Shown in pieces: positions 63,420-64,000 of a stretch of 64,000 bases of DNA (positions are counted from its first letter, which is position 1; each line of letters opens with the position of its first letter). The position numbers and the translations under genes are program-made. Location of the stretch: NCBI RefSeq assembly GCF_014084125.1, contig NZ_CP048405.1, positions 2,108,001 through 2,172,000 on the forward strand, in the 5' to 3' direction. The notes beneath the pieces were generated by a model. The model was given only the letters and a program-made list of their open reading frames with translations, ran no database searches and was not told the DNA's origin. The stretch is from Streptacidiphilus sp. PB12-B1b. Its GTDB lineage: Bacteria > Actinomycetota > Actinomycetes > Streptomycetales > Streptomycetaceae.

Positions 63420-64000
63420 GTGCTCTCCTGAGCTGCTGCGCTCGGACAGGAAGGCGTCTGCTGCGAAATCCTGACGGCCGTGTCCACTACCTCGGACGTC
63501 CAGGCGTCTACTGCGTCGTCGATCAACCCTTGGGCCTGGTCGGTGCAGTCGAGGTAGATGTAGGTCGTGGTGATCGAGGCGTGGCCCAGAAGGCGCCGAA
63601 GGTGATCGAGTGGATCTCCAATGATCCGGCGATACACACCGTCGGTCAGCTCTCGGCGGTTCACTGAGCCAATCTGTTCTTGGATGAGCGCTGACAGAAG
63701 ATGAACGGCAAAGGTGTGCCTCAGCACGTGGGGAGTGGCAGCGACATCGATTCCGTGTTCACGGCATCGCTCCGAGGCCCGCACGAAAACCGATTCCCAG
63801 GCTGACAGCGATACGGGTCGAGCCTCCTGGCCCACCCATACGCATGCAGGCCCGAGCGGAAGGCCCTGCTCGTCAACGAGGTACAGCCGAGCCCGCACTT
63901 CTGGCGGTACTCGTGACCAGGGGACTCTTCGCGGATGGCCCTCCTTCGTGGGCAGCCGCACACCTCGCCTGTCAGCCTGGCTCCCAAGAACGGCACCTGC
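63413..64000 (-). CDS. Tyrosine recombinase, first of the trio, N-terminus outside the window
   Basis: 195 residues are visible, open to the right edge; a GTG at 63961 is in frame but is internal. The C-terminal catalytic domain is complete: VRLPTKEGHPRRVPWSRV (the Lys-bearing strands), ATPHVLRHTFAVHLLSALI (HxLRH box), LRRLLGHASITTTYIYLDCT (LGH and nucleophile Tyr). It is the most canonical member and probably corresponds to TnpA of Tn554-like elements. The missing part would include the first catalytic Arg and the core-binding domain. Confidence 0.88.
   Translation of the reverse strand, partial: AGAVLGSQADRRGVRLPTKEGHPRRVPWSRVPPEVRARLYLVDEQGLPLGPACVWVGQEARPVSLSAWESVFVRASERCREHGIDVAATPHVLRHTFAVHLLSALIQEQIGSVNRRELTDGVYRRIIGDPLDHLRRLLGHASITTTYIYLDCTDQAQGLIDDAVDAWTSEVVDTAVRISQQTPSCPSAAAQESTW

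Larger units (their letters stand above)
52100..64000. mobile_element. Integrated foreign segment with a recombinase trio (right end outside the window)
   Basis: The segment begins where the host exonuclease reading frame breaks (about 52100) and continues to the edge. It contains a replacement exonuclease, an LRV gene split by about 5.4 kb of cargo, a 1326-residue AT-richer gene, a decayed IS5-family transposase, a perfect 10-bp inverted repeat, and a minus-strand operon of three tyrosine recombinases plus a TnpC-like protein. Codon use is less G/C biased than on the left. The segment may be composite, and the right boundary is not visible. Confidence 0.7.

Overview
The window is chromosomal DNA of a high-GC actinomycete, most likely a member of the Streptomycetaceae (Streptomyces, Kitasatospora or Streptacidiphilus). 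The basis is strong G/C bias at third codon positions, many GTG starts, tight translational coupling (ATGA and GTGA overlaps), and the gene set: a split trp cluster with a TrpM-like gene, an HGxxPAAW small membrane protein, gltBD, a PdtaR-type ANTAR regulator, a SAV2148-type protein and a leucine-rich-repeat-variant (LRV) gene remnant.

Positions 1-10095 carry the end of histidine biosynthesis (hisI), trpE with three small membrane proteins, then trpC, a TrpM-like gene with an unusual in-frame 105-bp tandem repeat, trpB and trpA, followed by a thiol-redox cluster (a DsbA-like protein lacking CxxC, a MauE-type membrane protein and a DsbA-like protein with CPAC). Positions 10113-16204 hold a NarL-type two-component system divergent from an ABC exporter, a membrane acyltransferase, and a VIT1-type Fe/Mn transporter behind a candidate iron box. 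Positions 16205-22760 are gltB and gltD with a palindrome-rich upstream region. Positions 22895-27424 (minus strand) are a secreted phosphoesterase with a candidate PHO box and efeO-efeB with a candidate iron box but no efeU.

Positions 27589-51674 are mostly core genes: pyk, two paralogous APC permeases that share a possible Shine-Dalgarno-masking leader, tRNA-Leu(CAA), the ANTAR regulator, a thioesterase, polA, a methyltransferase, rpsA with a near-consensus promoter and a classical terminator, an MMPL transporter, coaE, and a glgX-treY-treZ cluster that turns glycogen into trehalose.

From about 52100 to the right edge the DNA changes character. A host-type exonuclease gene is cut after about 102 codons and followed at once by a complete, divergent copy. 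Then come two fragments of an LRV gene flanking about 5.4 kb of foreign DNA, which contains a 1326-residue AT-richer gene and a decayed IS5-family transposase. The segment ends in a translationally coupled minus-strand operon of three large tyrosine recombinases plus a small TnpC-like protein, resembling Tn554-type or recombinase-in-trio modules. The best candidate for an undescribed system is the 1326-residue protein at 53658-57638: a MerR-like helix-turn-helix, a nuclease-like region, a degenerate STAND-like region and a long helical C-terminus. It has a palindrome across its start codon and sits beside a dedicated recombinase module.
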